A DNA stretch of 40,746 bases from an uncultured Mitsuokella sp. (GCA_945873115.1 CAMCBT010000013.1:1-40746), one strand, 5' to 3'; counted from the stretch's first letter, positions 22,232 through 30,139 are shown. The notes: generated by a model not told the origin, from the sequence alone. Translations and numbers: made by a program.

Positions 22232-24946
22232 TCAGTCCCGATGGATGAAGTCTGCGAGGGACTTCTTTGGCGGTTGGCTCTGGGTGGGGGGCAGGGGCAT
22301 GCCGGGGATGTGTTTGATGGGAATTACGGGCTCGTGGGCCGTGGGGGTGGTCGCTGCCGGCGGGGGCGTGGGAGTGGCGGCGTGGCGGGTGCCGTAGGCT
22401 CCTGCGTTTATGGCGGAGAGGGTCGGGACGGACTGGCCGCTGGCGGTGACGGCGGAGGTGCGCAGGGGCTGGGCCTCCGGCACCTCCACGGGGATGCCCG
22501 CCTGCTTCAGCCGGTCTAGCATGGTGTGGTGGGGCCTATTTGCTTCCTCCATAGCGCGGGCGTCATCCTCCGGTGTCGTGACGTGGCTGGCGGGGGCTGC
22601 CGGCGCCTTTTCCTGGGCATTCAGGTCCGTCAGCTCCACGGCCAGCGTATCGCCATTTTTCACGATGTCCGTGAAGTCCGCAGGCGCCCCATTCACCAGG
22701 ATGGTGAAGCTCACCCGGCTCGTGGCGGCGGGGGGCTGGAAGCCCACGGCGAGGAGTGCCTCGCTGACGGTGGTCGTGGTGCGGTCCTCCTTCTCGAAGA
22801 GGATGTCGAAGCCGTCGTCGATGAGGGTGCCGGGGCTGGCGCTCCGGCCGTTGACGGTGAGCGTCACATTGGCGGAGGGGATATGGACCTCCTCCCCCTC
22901 GTAGTAGATGCGGATGGCCGTGTCGCTGTCCGTGAGGCCCAGCACCTCGCCGATCTTCGGCGCATCGTCCGTCAGGTACTCGATGTGATCCCCCTCGTGG
23001 ATGGGCATGGCGATGTTGGCGGGCTCATCGTCCAGGAGGATTTCCGGCGTGCAGGTGTAGAAGGTGTCCTTGCCGTTGAGCTTGTAGCGGATCTTGCGGC
23101 CGGTGGGCGGGTAGCCTGCGGCGGCGAGGGCCTCGCCGATGCTCTTGAAGGCTCGGCTCTCGATGGTGTCCCCGTCCTTTAGGAGCCGGTCGCCCTCCGC
23201 TTCCTCGCCATTGACGGTGACCTTCTGGCGGATATGCTTCTCCCGGCCGTTGATGTAGATGGTGTACTCCTCGCCGGTCGTCACGAGGTCCTTCAGCCGC
23301 ACCTCGGGGGTGGTGCCGTTCTCGCCGGGGATGATGTCGATGTGGGCCCCGTCCCGGATGACTGTATCGAGCTCCGCCTCCTCGTCGTTGACGGTAATGC
23401 GGGCGAGCGTCCCCATGGTGCCGGGGAAGGTCTTGCGCTCCGTGCCGATGTTGACCATGAGGCCGAGACCGGGGCGACCGTTGTACTTCCGGAGGCTGAT
23501 GCCCGCATTGAGGAGAGCGTCCGTGACCGTGAGCTCTCGGAAGTTAAAGAGGCTGTACTCCTCGCCGTTCACGTAGACGGAGAGGAAGTGGAGGGTGTTG
23601 AGGGAGGCGATTTTCAGGATGCCGAGAGGCGTGACGGCATCGGGGGACTGGAGCTCCTTCGGGATGTCCGCCATGCCTACGACGCCCTCGGGATGGCGCA
23701 CGGCCACCCGGTTTTCCGGCATGCCTAGGGCCTCCGCCACGCACTCCTGCAGGTGGGGCGTCAGGGCTCCCCCGCCCACCAGCATGACGGCCTGGGGCAC
23801 ATCGCCGTTGAGCTCCAGGATGGTCTTTGCGATGGCGCCGGCGAGATTCTGGACGTTCGGGATGATGGGGTCCAGCACCTCCTTGGCGCTGAGCTCGTAG
23901 CTTTGCCCCAGGATATCGGTGAACTTTGTGTCCTCCCCGTGGGAGGCCCGGCGCTTGATGTCCTCCGCCACGTTGAAGTCCAGCAGGAACCGCTGGGAGA
24001 TGGCCTCCGTAATCTCATCGCCGGCGAGAGGCACCATGCCGTAGGCGATGACGGAGCCGTGCTTCGTGATGGCGATATCGCTGGTACCCGCGCCGATATC
24101 CACGAGGACGAGGTTCAGATGACGCATGGTGGGGGGGATGAGCACGTTGATGGCGGCGATGGGCTCCAAGGTGAGCGCCCGCATCTCCAGGCCCGTATCG
24201 TGGAGCGCGCTTTGCATGGAGTCAATGACCTGTCGCGGGAGGAACGTGGCGATGACCACGGCCTTCGCCTTCTTGCCCCGCTGGCCGATGAGGGATTTGA
24301 GCTCATTGTCGTCCAGCACATAGCGGATGGTGGAGTAGCCCACGCAGTAGTAGCGGGTGGGATCCTCGACGGCATTGGAGGAGGCGAGCTTCGCCTGGGC
24401 CGCCTGGACGCCGGAGAAGTCGAGGTTCTGCTGCTGCTCCGCCGTAATGAGGCCGCCCACCTCGATTTCCGCCTCGCCGGTCATGGTGTAGAGGGCGCGG
24501 CCCGCGGCGGCCACCGCCGCATTGTGCAGGGGCCCCGTCTTCTCCTCCAGCAGGCCCTTCACCTCGGAGATGATGGCGGCCACCTGGGGCACGTCATGGA
24601 TCTGGCCGTCCAGCATGGCCCGGGTCTTGTGCTCCAGGCGGGCCGTCTCGATGATGTGCATGGTGCTGCCCGCATCCTGCTCCGCCACGATGCCGATGAC
24701 GCTCCGGGTGCCGATATCGAGGGCGAAGATGCGGTCATGCTTGTTCTTCGCCAGCTCCGCCGCCTTTGCCGCCTTCTCTGCGATGGGGGACCGGGGGGAG
24801 GCGCTGCGGTGGGCCCTTGGCTCCTTCGCCGCCTTCCTCGTCTCGTGCTTCGCCTCCTTTGCCTCCGAGGCGGCAGCCGTTTCCTCCACCTGGCGGGCCT
24901 TGGGGGTGACAGTTTTCTCTACAGTCGTTTTCTTCTGGGATGGCAT
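22232..24946 (-). CDS. FtsA-like actin-family ATPase with long repeat-bearing C-terminus
   Basis: This 904-residue protein has a Lys/Ala/Glu-rich start (1-70) and an actin-like ATPase core (about 75-440): phosphate-1 ALDIGTRSVIG, an FtsA/PilM-type subdomain, phosphate-2 VDIGAGTSDIAI and the adenosine motif VMLVGGGALTPH. The following 380 residues contain at least four modules with VNG near the start and a DGD- or DGxD-type turn later (VNDEE..IRDGAHIDI, VNGEE..LKDGDTIE, VNGRS..IDDGFDILF, VNGAP..VKNGDTLAVEL). They resemble beta-grasp (ThiS/TGS-like) folds. The tail is Pro/Ala-rich. AAGGAG lies seven bases ahead of ATG 24946. FtsA anchors FtsZ at the membrane, but no amphipathic C-terminal anchor is clear, so a divergent cell-division or envelope scaffold is as likely. 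Confidence 0.75.
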   Translation of the reverse strand: MPSQKKTTVEKTVTPKARQVEETAAASEAKEAKHETRKAAKEPRAHRSASPRSPIAEKAAKAAELAKNKHDRIFALDIGTRSVIGIVAEQDAGSTMHIIETARLEHKTRAMLDGQIHDVPQVAAIISEVKGLLEEKTGPLHNAAVAAAGRALYTMTGEAEIEVGGLITAEQQQNLDFSGVQAAQAKLASSNAVEDPTRYYCVGYSTIRYVLDDNELKSLIGQRGKKAKAVVIATFLPRQVIDSMQSALHDTGLEMRALTLEPIAAINVLIPPTMRHLNLVLVDIGAGTSDIAITKHGSVIAYGMVPLAGDEITEAISQRFLLDFNVAEDIKRRASHGEDTKFTDILGQSYELSAKEVLDPIIPNVQNLAGAIAKTILELNGDVPQAVMLVGGGALTPHLQECVAEALGMPENRVAVRHPEGVVGMADIPKELQSPDAVTPLGILKIASLNTLHFLSVYVNGEEYSLFNFRELTVTDALLNAGISLRKYNGRPGLGLMVNIGTERKTFPGTMGTLARITVNDEEAELDTVIRDGAHIDIIPGENGTTPEVRLKDLVTTGEEYTIYINGREKHIRQKVTVNGEEAEGDRLLKDGDTIESRAFKSIGEALAAAGYPPTGRKIRYKLNGKDTFYTCTPEILLDDEPANIAMPIHEGDHIEYLTDDAPKIGEVLGLTDSDTAIRIYYEGEEVHIPSANVTLTVNGRSASPGTLIDDGFDILFEKEDRTTTTVSEALLAVGFQPPAATSRVSFTILVNGAPADFTDIVKNGDTLAVELTDLNAQEKAPAAPASHVTTPEDDARAMEEANRPHHTMLDRLKQAGIPVEVPEAQPLRTSAVTASGQSVPTLSAINAGAYGTRHAATPTPPPAATTPTAHEPVIPIKHIPGMPLPPTQSQPPKKSLADFIHRD

Positions 24947-25042
24947 AGAAACGCTCCTTGGAATCTGGACGCCGCGGGCGCAAAACCTGCGCCCGTGGAT
25001 CTGCTGTGAAATTTCTTGCGATAAAAAAGGTATTCCTTTCTT

Positions 25043-25097
25043 ATTTCGCGAATACAATAGGAGAATCCTGTTTTTTATAAAAACAATTTCGCGAAAT
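25043..25097. promoter_or_regulatory. Two TTTCGCGAA palindromes in a divergent intergenic region
   Basis: ATTTCGCGAAAT (25086-25097) is a perfect 12-bp palindrome, and ATTTCGCGAATA (25043-25054) matches it at 10 of 12 positions. Their centres are 43 bp apart, about four helical turns. They lie between the minus-strand FtsA-like gene and the plus-strand DAK2-like gene. I see no convincing -35/-10 pair for either gene. Confidence 0.45.
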
Positions 25098-25146
25098 CCC
25101 ATAAATTTACGGGAGCCGGCGAAAAAAAATGGAAGCGGGGAAAGCT

Positions 25147-26400
25147 ATGACAGAGAAAAAGACAAACCGGGAAGTCATCACAGGCAGTGATTTCAAGCGG
25201 ATGGTGAGCGGCGCCTACAGCGAATTTCTGCTGGAGTACGAGCGCATAGACGGTCTCACGGGGGCAGGCACAAGGCCCGGCACCCAGATCCTCCGGACCC
25301 TTGGGGCGGCCATCGCTGCCATCGACGGCCTCCAGGATGCGGGCATCGGGGCGCTCTCCCGCCGCTTCGCCTCGGCGGCCATCCTTGGGGCCCGGGGGAG
25401 TGCCGGCGTGACGCTTGCGCAGCTCCTCCGAGGCCTCGCCAAGGGCCTGACGGGAAAGTACAACGCCACCTCCTCGGAGTTTGGCAAGGCCTTCCAGTAC
25501 GGCATCCTCTACGCCCAGCGGGTCATCCCCGACGGACAGGAGCGGCCCATCATCACCCTCGCGAAGGCGGTGGCGAAGGGTGCCTACAAGGCAGTCCGGG
25601 CAGATTTGCCCATCCTGGATATCCTGGAGGCGGCCACAAAGGCCGGAGAAAAGCACCTGGAGGGGAGCCGTGGGGACGCGGGGGCCAATATCCTCTTTTC
25701 CTTCTTCGCCGGCTGCCGCAAGGGCCTCGATGGCAACTTCGTGTCCCCGGCCATGAGCCTCGGCCTCGGCCTTGCCTCCGGGAAGGCGGGGCTTACGGAC
25801 CCCCGCACAGACCTCGTGCGGCCCTACTGCATGACCTTTTCCATCCGGGGCGGCCACGTGGACGGGGAGGCCCTCCGGCAGGAGCTCGCGGAGATCTCCC
25901 CCTACCTCACCATCTCCCATAGTGCCCAGAGCACCCACGTCCACATCCATACGGAAAAGCCCGGGGAGGTGCTGGAAAAGAGCATCGGCTGGGGCAGACT
26001 CGGGGACGTGCATATCATCAACATGAGCGAGCCCCATACACTTCGGGCGGAAAGCCCCCTGGAGCAGGTGGCCCTCATGGCCCTTGCGACGGACGAGGCG
26101 GAGTCGGAGGCCCTCACGGCCCAGGGTGTCCGGGTGGTGCTCCTCAGCTCTGCGGGGGATCCCCCCGCCGTGGCGGAAATCGTCGAGGCCGTCCACGCCG
26201 ATCTCGCGGAGGACTACGTCCTCGTGACCGGGAGCCCCGAACTTCGCCTGGTGGCGGAGCAGGCCAAGCGTCTCCTGGGCGACCGGCTCGCCATCGTCCT
26301 CTGCCCGGACAAAGAGGCTCGGGCAAAGGCCATCGGCGCCTTTCAGTCGGGGAAGAGTGCCGAGGAAAACGCGGCGGCCATGAAGGCTGCCCTCGGGTAA
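25147..26400 (+). CDS. DAK2/FakA-like protein lacking the kinase metal-binding motif
   Basis: The 417-residue protein follows the layout of the fatty-acid kinase FakA/DAK2 family. Its helical N-terminal domain includes AAILGARGSAGVTLAQLLRG (family GALMGARGNSGVILSQ), and a middle domain has HTEKPGEVLE and MSEPH-like features. The PDGDTGTNM loop that binds the nucleotide metals is replaced by LTGAGTRPGTQI, losing both Asp, so kinase activity is doubtful. It may be a regulatory pseudo-kinase. ATG 25147 follows GCGGGGAAAGCT; ATG 25129, six codons upstream, is an alternative. No fakB/degV gene is adjacent. It is divergent from the FtsA-like gene and shares its palindrome-bearing control region. 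Confidence 0.7.
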   Translation: MTEKKTNREVITGSDFKRMVSGAYSEFLLEYERIDGLTGAGTRPGTQILRTLGAAIAAIDGLQDAGIGALSRRFASAAILGARGSAGVTLAQLLRGLAKGLTGKYNATSSEFGKAFQYGILYAQRVIPDGQERPIITLAKAVAKGAYKAVRADLPILDILEAATKAGEKHLEGSRGDAGANILFSFFAGCRKGLDGNFVSPAMSLGLGLASGKAGLTDPRTDLVRPYCMTFSIRGGHVDGEALRQELAEISPYLTISHSAQSTHVHIHTEKPGEVLEKSIGWGRLGDVHIINMSEPHTLRAESPLEQVALMALATDEAESEALTAQGVRVVLLSSAGDPPAVAEIVEAVHADLAEDYVLVTGSPELRLVAEQAKRLLGDRLAIVLCPDKEARAKAIGAFQSGKSAEENAAAMKAALG

Positions 26401-26441
26401 GGCTCTGTTTTACGCAGCATAGAACAATAGATGTGTCTTTA

Positions 26442-26504
26442 GAAGATGCCCTCCCGTAAGCGGAGCGTTGTGGAGAGGGCGTGAAGCGCTCTATGGGCAT
26501 CTTC
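26442..26504 (+). promoter_or_regulatory. Inverted repeat in the leader of the GH13 gene
   Basis: GAAGATGCCC (26442-26451) is exactly complementary to GGGCATCTTC (26495-26504) around a 43-base loop that itself holds AGCG/CGCT. There is no T run. It ends 33 bp before the glucosidase start and may be a leader structure or an operator. Confidence 0.35.
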
Positions 26505-26537
26505 GCTACTCGTACAAACGATGGAAGGAGCAGTAGA

Positions 26538-28211
26538 ATGAGCGAAAATAAGGCCTGGTGGAAGGAAGCCGTCATTTATCAGATTTACCCCCGGAGCTTC
26601 CAGGATACGAACGGGGATGGCATCGGAGATCTCAAGGGCATCACGAGCCGCATGGACTACCTCGCAAGGCTCGGGGTGGACGTCATCTGGCTCTCCCCCA
26701 TCTACGCCTCCCCGAACGATGACAATGGCTACGATATCGCGGACTACCGGGCCATCATGAAGGATTTCGGCACCATGGCCGACTTCGACGAGATGCTCGC
26801 CGCCGCCCACGACCATGGCATCAAGCTCGTCATGGATCTCGTGGTAAACCACACCTCCGACGAGCACCCCTGGTTTGTGGAAAGCCGCAGCAGCAAAGAG
26901 AATCCGAAGCGGGACTACTATATCTGGCGCCCCGGGAAGGGGAACAATCCCCCCAACAACTGGGAATCCTTCTTCTCCGGCTCCGCCTGGCAACTGGACG
27001 AGGCCACGGGAGAATTCTACCTCCACCTCTTCTCGAAGAAGCAGCCGGATCTCAACTGGGAAAACGAAAAAGTCCGCCGGGAGGTCTACGACCTCATGAC
27101 CTTCTGGTGCGAAAAGGGCATCGATGGCTTCCGCATGGATGTCATCAGCATGATATCAAAGGTGCCGGATCTTCCGGACGGCCCTCGGAAGGCGGATGGC
27201 TACGGCGACCCCATGCCCTACGTCTGCAATGGCCCGCAGGTCCACGCGTTCCTCCAGGAAATGAACCGGCGCGTCCTCTCCAAATACGACCTGCTGACCG
27301 TGGGAGAGACGGCGGGGGTCACCATCGACGAGGCGAAGAAGTACGCCCGCGCCGATGGCAAGGAGCTGGGCATGGTCTTCCAGTTCGAGCACGTGGGCAC
27401 GGATGGCAAGGAAAGCCGTCTCGGCAAATGGACCTGCGGCAAGCCGGACCTCCCCTTCCTCCGGAGCATTCTCAATAAATGGCAAAAGGAGCTTGCGGGC
27501 GTCGCCTGGAACTCGCTGTACCTAGAGAACCACGACCAGCCCCGCTCCGTCTCCCGCTTCGGCGACGACCGGCCAAAGTGGCGCGTCCTCTCGGCGAAAA
27601 TGCTCGCCACCATGCTCCACTTCCAGCAGGGCACTCCCTACATCTATCAAGGGGAGGAGCTGGGCATGACGAACAGCCACTTCGCCTCCATCGAGGACTG
27701 TGAGGATCTGGAGGAAATCAACGCCTATCGCCAGTATGTGGAGGAGCAGCATTTGTTGACGGCCGAGGAGATGCTTGCCGCCATCGACCGGGTCGGAAGG
27801 GACAATGCCCGCACCCCCATGCAGTGGAGCAGCGAAAAGAACGCTGGCTTTACTGCCGGCACCCCCTGGCTTGCACTGAACCCCAACTATAGGGAAATCA
27901 ATGCGGAGGCGGCGCTGAAGGACCCGGACTCCGTCTTCTACTACTACCAGAAAATCCTGAAGCTGCGGAAAAAACATCCCATCATCGTCTACGGCACCTT
28001 CGAGCCCCTTCTGGAGACGGACGAAAATGTCTACGCCTATGCCCGCGTGTACGAGGGAAAGCGTCTCCTCGTCGCCTGCAACTGGCGGGATAGAGAGGTG
28101 TCCTGCACCCTCTTTGACAGCACGAAGGGGGAGACAATCCTCTCGAACTACCCGGCGCACAAGGAGGGCCTTCTCCAGCCCTATGAGGCTCGGGTGGTGC
28201 TGGAGGGCTGA
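26538..28211 (+). CDS. GH13 alpha-glucosidase (oligo-1,6-glucosidase type)
   Basis: The 557-residue cytoplasmic glycoside hydrolase of family 13 begins with the oligo-1,6-glucosidase signature WWKEAVIYQIYPRSFQDTNG. The catalytic Asp is in GFRMDVI (about 200), the acid/base Glu in LLTVGET (about 257) and the transition-state Asp in LENHDQPRS (about 331). GYDIADYRAI, MDLVVNHTS and TPMQWSSEKNAGF are also conserved. It probably cleaves alpha-1,6- or alpha-1,4-linked glucose from isomaltose- or maltose-like sugars; trehalose-6-phosphate hydrolase is a close relative and cannot be excluded. ATG 26538 follows GAAGGAG. A permease gene starts two bases after its stop. Confidence 0.92.
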   Translation: MSENKAWWKEAVIYQIYPRSFQDTNGDGIGDLKGITSRMDYLARLGVDVIWLSPIYASPNDDNGYDIADYRAIMKDFGTMADFDEMLAAAHDHGIKLVMDLVVNHTSDEHPWFVESRSSKENPKRDYYIWRPGKGNNPPNNWESFFSGSAWQLDEATGEFYLHLFSKKQPDLNWENEKVRREVYDLMTFWCEKGIDGFRMDVISMISKVPDLPDGPRKADGYGDPMPYVCNGPQVHAFLQEMNRRVLSKYDLLTVGETAGVTIDEAKKYARADGKELGMVFQFEHVGTDGKESRLGKWTCGKPDLPFLRSILNKWQKELAGVAWNSLYLENHDQPRSVSRFGDDRPKWRVLSAKMLATMLHFQQGTPYIYQGEELGMTNSHFASIEDCEDLEEINAYRQYVEEQHLLTAEEMLAAIDRVGRDNARTPMQWSSEKNAGFTAGTPWLALNPNYREINAEAALKDPDSVFYYYQKILKLRKKHPIIVYGTFEPLLETDENVYAYARVYEGKRLLVACNWRDREVSCTLFDSTKGETILSNYPAHKEGLLQPYEARVVLEG

Positions 28212-28213
28212 GC

Positions 28214-28990
28214 ATGGAGCTATCGCTTCTGGACTCTGGGACGCTGGCGTTCCTCGTCTTCTTCGGCTTTATGGCCGCCTTCATCGACTCGGTGGTGGGG
28301 GGCGGCGGCCTCATCTCCGTCCCGGCACTTCTCTGGACGGGACTGCCGCCGGTGACGGTGCTGGGGACCAACAAGGTGGCCGCCGTCATGGGGGCCCTCA
28401 CCAGCTTCGTGACCTTTGCGAAAAGCGGCCAGGTCAATGGCTGGCTTATCCGCAGGCTCTTCCCCTTGTCCCTTCTGGGCTCCGCCACCGGTGTCTTCCT
28501 CGTGCGGATGATGCCCTCGGACTTCCTGCGGCCCCTGGTGACGGCCCTTCTCCTCTTCGTGCTGATTTACAGCATTTTCAAAAAGGACTGGGGACGGGAC
28601 GCGGTCTTTTGCGGCATGAGCCGGCGGCGCCTGCTGCTCTCCGGCCTCGTGGCGTATCTGCTTGGCTTCTACGATGGCTTCTTCGGCCCCGGCACCGGCT
28701 CCTTCCTCCTCTTTGCCTTCCTCCTCGTGGGCTTCGATTTTCTCGGGGCGGCGGCCAATGCCCGGGCCCTGAACTTCGCCAGCAATATCGCGGCGGCGGT
28801 GCTTTTCTCCTATACGGGGGATGTGGACTTTTCCTACGCGATTCCCATGGGGCTCGCGATGATTGTGGGGGCCTGGGCCGGGGCCCATATGGCCCTGAAG
28901 CAGGGCGTATCCTACGTGCGCCCCCTCTTCATCTTGATGACCACGGTGCTTATCGGCAAGCAGATTTATGAGCTTTTCCGCCAGCCTTAA
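28214..28990 (+). CDS. TauE/SafE-family membrane permease
   Basis: The 258-residue protein has about eight hydrophobic segments and the TauE/SafE duplicate pattern: an N-terminal AAFIDSVVGGGGLISVPAL followed by LGTNKVAAVMGA, and in the second half GFYDGFFGPGTGSFLLFAF followed by ARALNFASNIAAAVLFSYTG. The family exports or imports sulfonates, sulfite or related organic anions; the substrate here is unknown. It is translationally linked to the glucosidase (two bases apart), an unexpected pairing that may only reflect operon packing. Confidence 0.9.
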   Translation: MELSLLDSGTLAFLVFFGFMAAFIDSVVGGGGLISVPALLWTGLPPVTVLGTNKVAAVMGALTSFVTFAKSGQVNGWLIRRLFPLSLLGSATGVFLVRMMPSDFLRPLVTALLLFVLIYSIFKKDWGRDAVFCGMSRRRLLLSGLVAYLLGFYDGFFGPGTGSFLLFAFLLVGFDFLGAAANARALNFASNIAAAVLFSYTGDVDFSYAIPMGLAMIVGAWAGAHMALKQGVSYVRPLFILMTTVLIGKQIYELFRQP

Positions 28991-29018
28991 AATTTTCCGA
29001 GGAAGGACACATTTTCTG

Positions 29019-29047
29019 TTGAAAAATCAGGGGCGTTTCGCTATAAT
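29019..29047 (+). promoter_or_regulatory. Strong promoter of the repeat-protein gene
   Basis: TTGAAA (29019-29024), a 17-bp spacer and TATAAT (29042-29047) form a near-consensus promoter 90 bp before the gene start. Confidence 0.8.
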
Positions 29048-29136
29048 AAGATTGAACCGAAATGGGGAAGAGAAAGCTTTATTAGGACTTTTGGCCCCTT
29101 TGCTAGGGATAGCGTTTGGAAAGTGAGGGAACAGAT

Positions 29137-29676
29137 ATGGCAATCAATGTATCCGACATCGTCGGCAAGGGTCAGATTCAGACGTTCCAGCAGATGAATC
29201 TGAATACCACAAAGACGGGCATGCGCAAGGCTGAGCAGATCAATAACAGCATTGGGAGCAGCATGCACCAATCCTACTTCGGCAACGGCACCACCATCGG
29301 CAAGGGCCCCTTCGCCCAGATGAACAAGACCGTCGTCAGCATCGGCGAGCGCTCTACAAAGCAGATTTCCGAGAGCACGAAGCAGATTTACCAGGCTTCG
29401 AACTTCGGCAACAACACGAAGCTCGGCACAAGCCCCTTCCAGAAGATGAACCGCGAAGTGACGGATGTGGGTCAGCAGAAGACCTCCACCATCATGCAGC
29501 AGACCATGAAGCCCCTGGAGCACTCCAACTTCGGCAACGGCCCCGGCCCCGGCAGCAGCGAGGCCTCTCAGCTGAACGCTCTGGTGACCCAGATGGCCCA
29601 CGATGCCTACCAGCGCGCCCTGGACTCCACGAGCCCGACGCCAGCCGTCGGCGGCAACACCGATATCTCGGCATAA
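29137..29676 (+). CDS. Unrecognised polar protein with internal ~42-residue repeats
   Basis: The 179-residue protein has no signal peptide, membrane segment or Cys. It is built from about three imperfect 42-residue units carrying GKGPFAQMN-like and SYFGNG/SNFGN motifs: GKGQIQTFQQMN near 11, IGKGPFAQMN near 55, LGTSPFQKMN near 97, with SYFGNG near 46, SNFGNN near 88 and SNFGNG near 130. It is rich in Gln, Asn, Ser, Thr and Gly. I recognise no family. ATG 29137 follows GTGAGGGA. It has a near-consensus promoter and is followed by two tandem 104-bp repeats and a terminator, so it is a monocistronic, probably well-expressed gene. An assembly-forming or structural role is only a guess. Confidence 0.8.
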   Translation: MAINVSDIVGKGQIQTFQQMNLNTTKTGMRKAEQINNSIGSSMHQSYFGNGTTIGKGPFAQMNKTVVSIGERSTKQISESTKQIYQASNFGNNTKLGTSPFQKMNREVTDVGQQKTSTIMQQTMKPLEHSNFGNGPGPGSSEASQLNALVTQMAHDAYQRALDSTSPTPAVGGNTDISA

Positions 29677-29679
29677 AAA

Positions 29680-29783
29680 TACACGCACAAATGTCCACTT
29701 GCGGGTCTTGTGCGCCGCCCTTGCAAGAGAACAACCAATCATCTGCGCCCTTTGGGCTTGATTCTTGGGTTCTCATAGTAAAC
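29680..29783 (+). repeat. Tandem intergenic repeat, copy A
   Basis: The 104-bp unit begins TACACGCACAAATGTCCAC and ends CATAGTAAAC. It contains CGCACAA..TTGTGCG as outer stem and CAAGA..TTCTTG as a second stem. It starts three bases after the preceding stop codon. The inner stem of copy B is broken here. Confidence 0.85.
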
Positions 29784-29888
29784 TACACGCACAAACGTCC
29801 ACTTTGTGGACATTGTGCGCCGCCCTTGCAAGAAACCAGCCAATCAGTCTGCGCCTGCGGCTTGACTTCTTGGGGTTTCATAGTAAAA
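29784..29888 (+). repeat. Tandem intergenic repeat, copy B
   Basis: The 105-bp unit directly follows copy A and differs from it at scattered positions. CGCACAA, GTCCAC, a TTT loop, GTGGAC and TTGTGCG form a strong hairpin (29789-29820). CAAGAA..TTCTTG forms a second. A third copy begins at 40698. Confidence 0.85.
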
Positions 29889-29893
29889 TTCAG

Positions 29894-29917
29894 CCCTCCC
29901 GGACGGGAGGGTTTTTT
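29894..29917 (+). terminator. Terminator after the tandem repeats
   Basis: CCCTCCCG, a two-base loop and CGGGAGGG are followed by six T. It ends the transcript of the repeat-protein gene after both repeat copies. Confidence 0.85.
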
Positions 29918-29958
29918 GTGGTCTGGAAAGCTTGACACATACCCATGGAAATTCCTCC

Positions 29959-29986
29959 TTGAAAAAATACGAAAATTTGATATAAT
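29959..29986 (+). promoter_or_regulatory. Promoter of a putative antitoxin RNA (locus 2)
   Basis: TTGAAA (29959-29964) and a perfect TATAAT (29981-29986) are 16 bp apart, with no protein gene downstream on this strand. Confidence 0.7.
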
Positions 29987-29992
29987 GAATGC

Positions 29993-30076
29993 AAAGAGAG
30001 GCACCGCCTAGCGGCCGCCCCCTTGGGATTACCGAAATAAGCCGCCGGAGCTGGTCACTGGGGCGGCTTATTTACG
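29993..30076 (+). ncRNA. Putative antisense antitoxin RNA (type I locus 2)
   Basis: The RNA would run about 84 nt from the promoter at 29959-29986 to a hairpin formed by AAATAAGCCGCC (30035-30046) and GGCGGCTTATTT (30062-30073). That hairpin is symmetric and also ends the convergent toxin transcript. CGCCCCCTT at 30016-30024 repeats exactly at 30146-30154, so the RNA is complementary to the toxin Shine-Dalgarno as well as to the shared terminator. This is the layout of Fst-type antitoxins. Confidence 0.65.
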
Positions 30077-30139
30077 TGGTTTATTCATCTCAATAACGAG
30101 AAGAAGCAGAAGTATGAGAATCAAGATAATCTCATGCAT
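30068..30139 (-). CDS. Tiny hydrophobic peptide, putative type I toxin (locus 2)
   Basis: The 23-residue peptide starts MHEIILILILLLLLV and ends IEMNKPRK: one membrane helix with a basic tail, the usual form of Fst/Ldr- and holin-like type I toxins. AAAGGGGG lies eight bases ahead of ATG 30139. The stop codon lies inside the shared terminator stem. A consensus promoter on the same strand (TTGACA-17-TACAAT) would give a leader of about 75 nt. The antisense RNA from the left can pair with both the ribosome binding site and the 3' end. The peptide sequence alone is too short to prove homology. Confidence 0.65.
   Translation of the reverse strand: MHEIILILILLLLLVIEMNKPRK

Noticed and set aside
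29680-29888. CRISPR-like array
   Set aside because: Only two contiguous 104-bp copies exist, with no short spacers and no cas genes. It is a tandem intergenic repeat.
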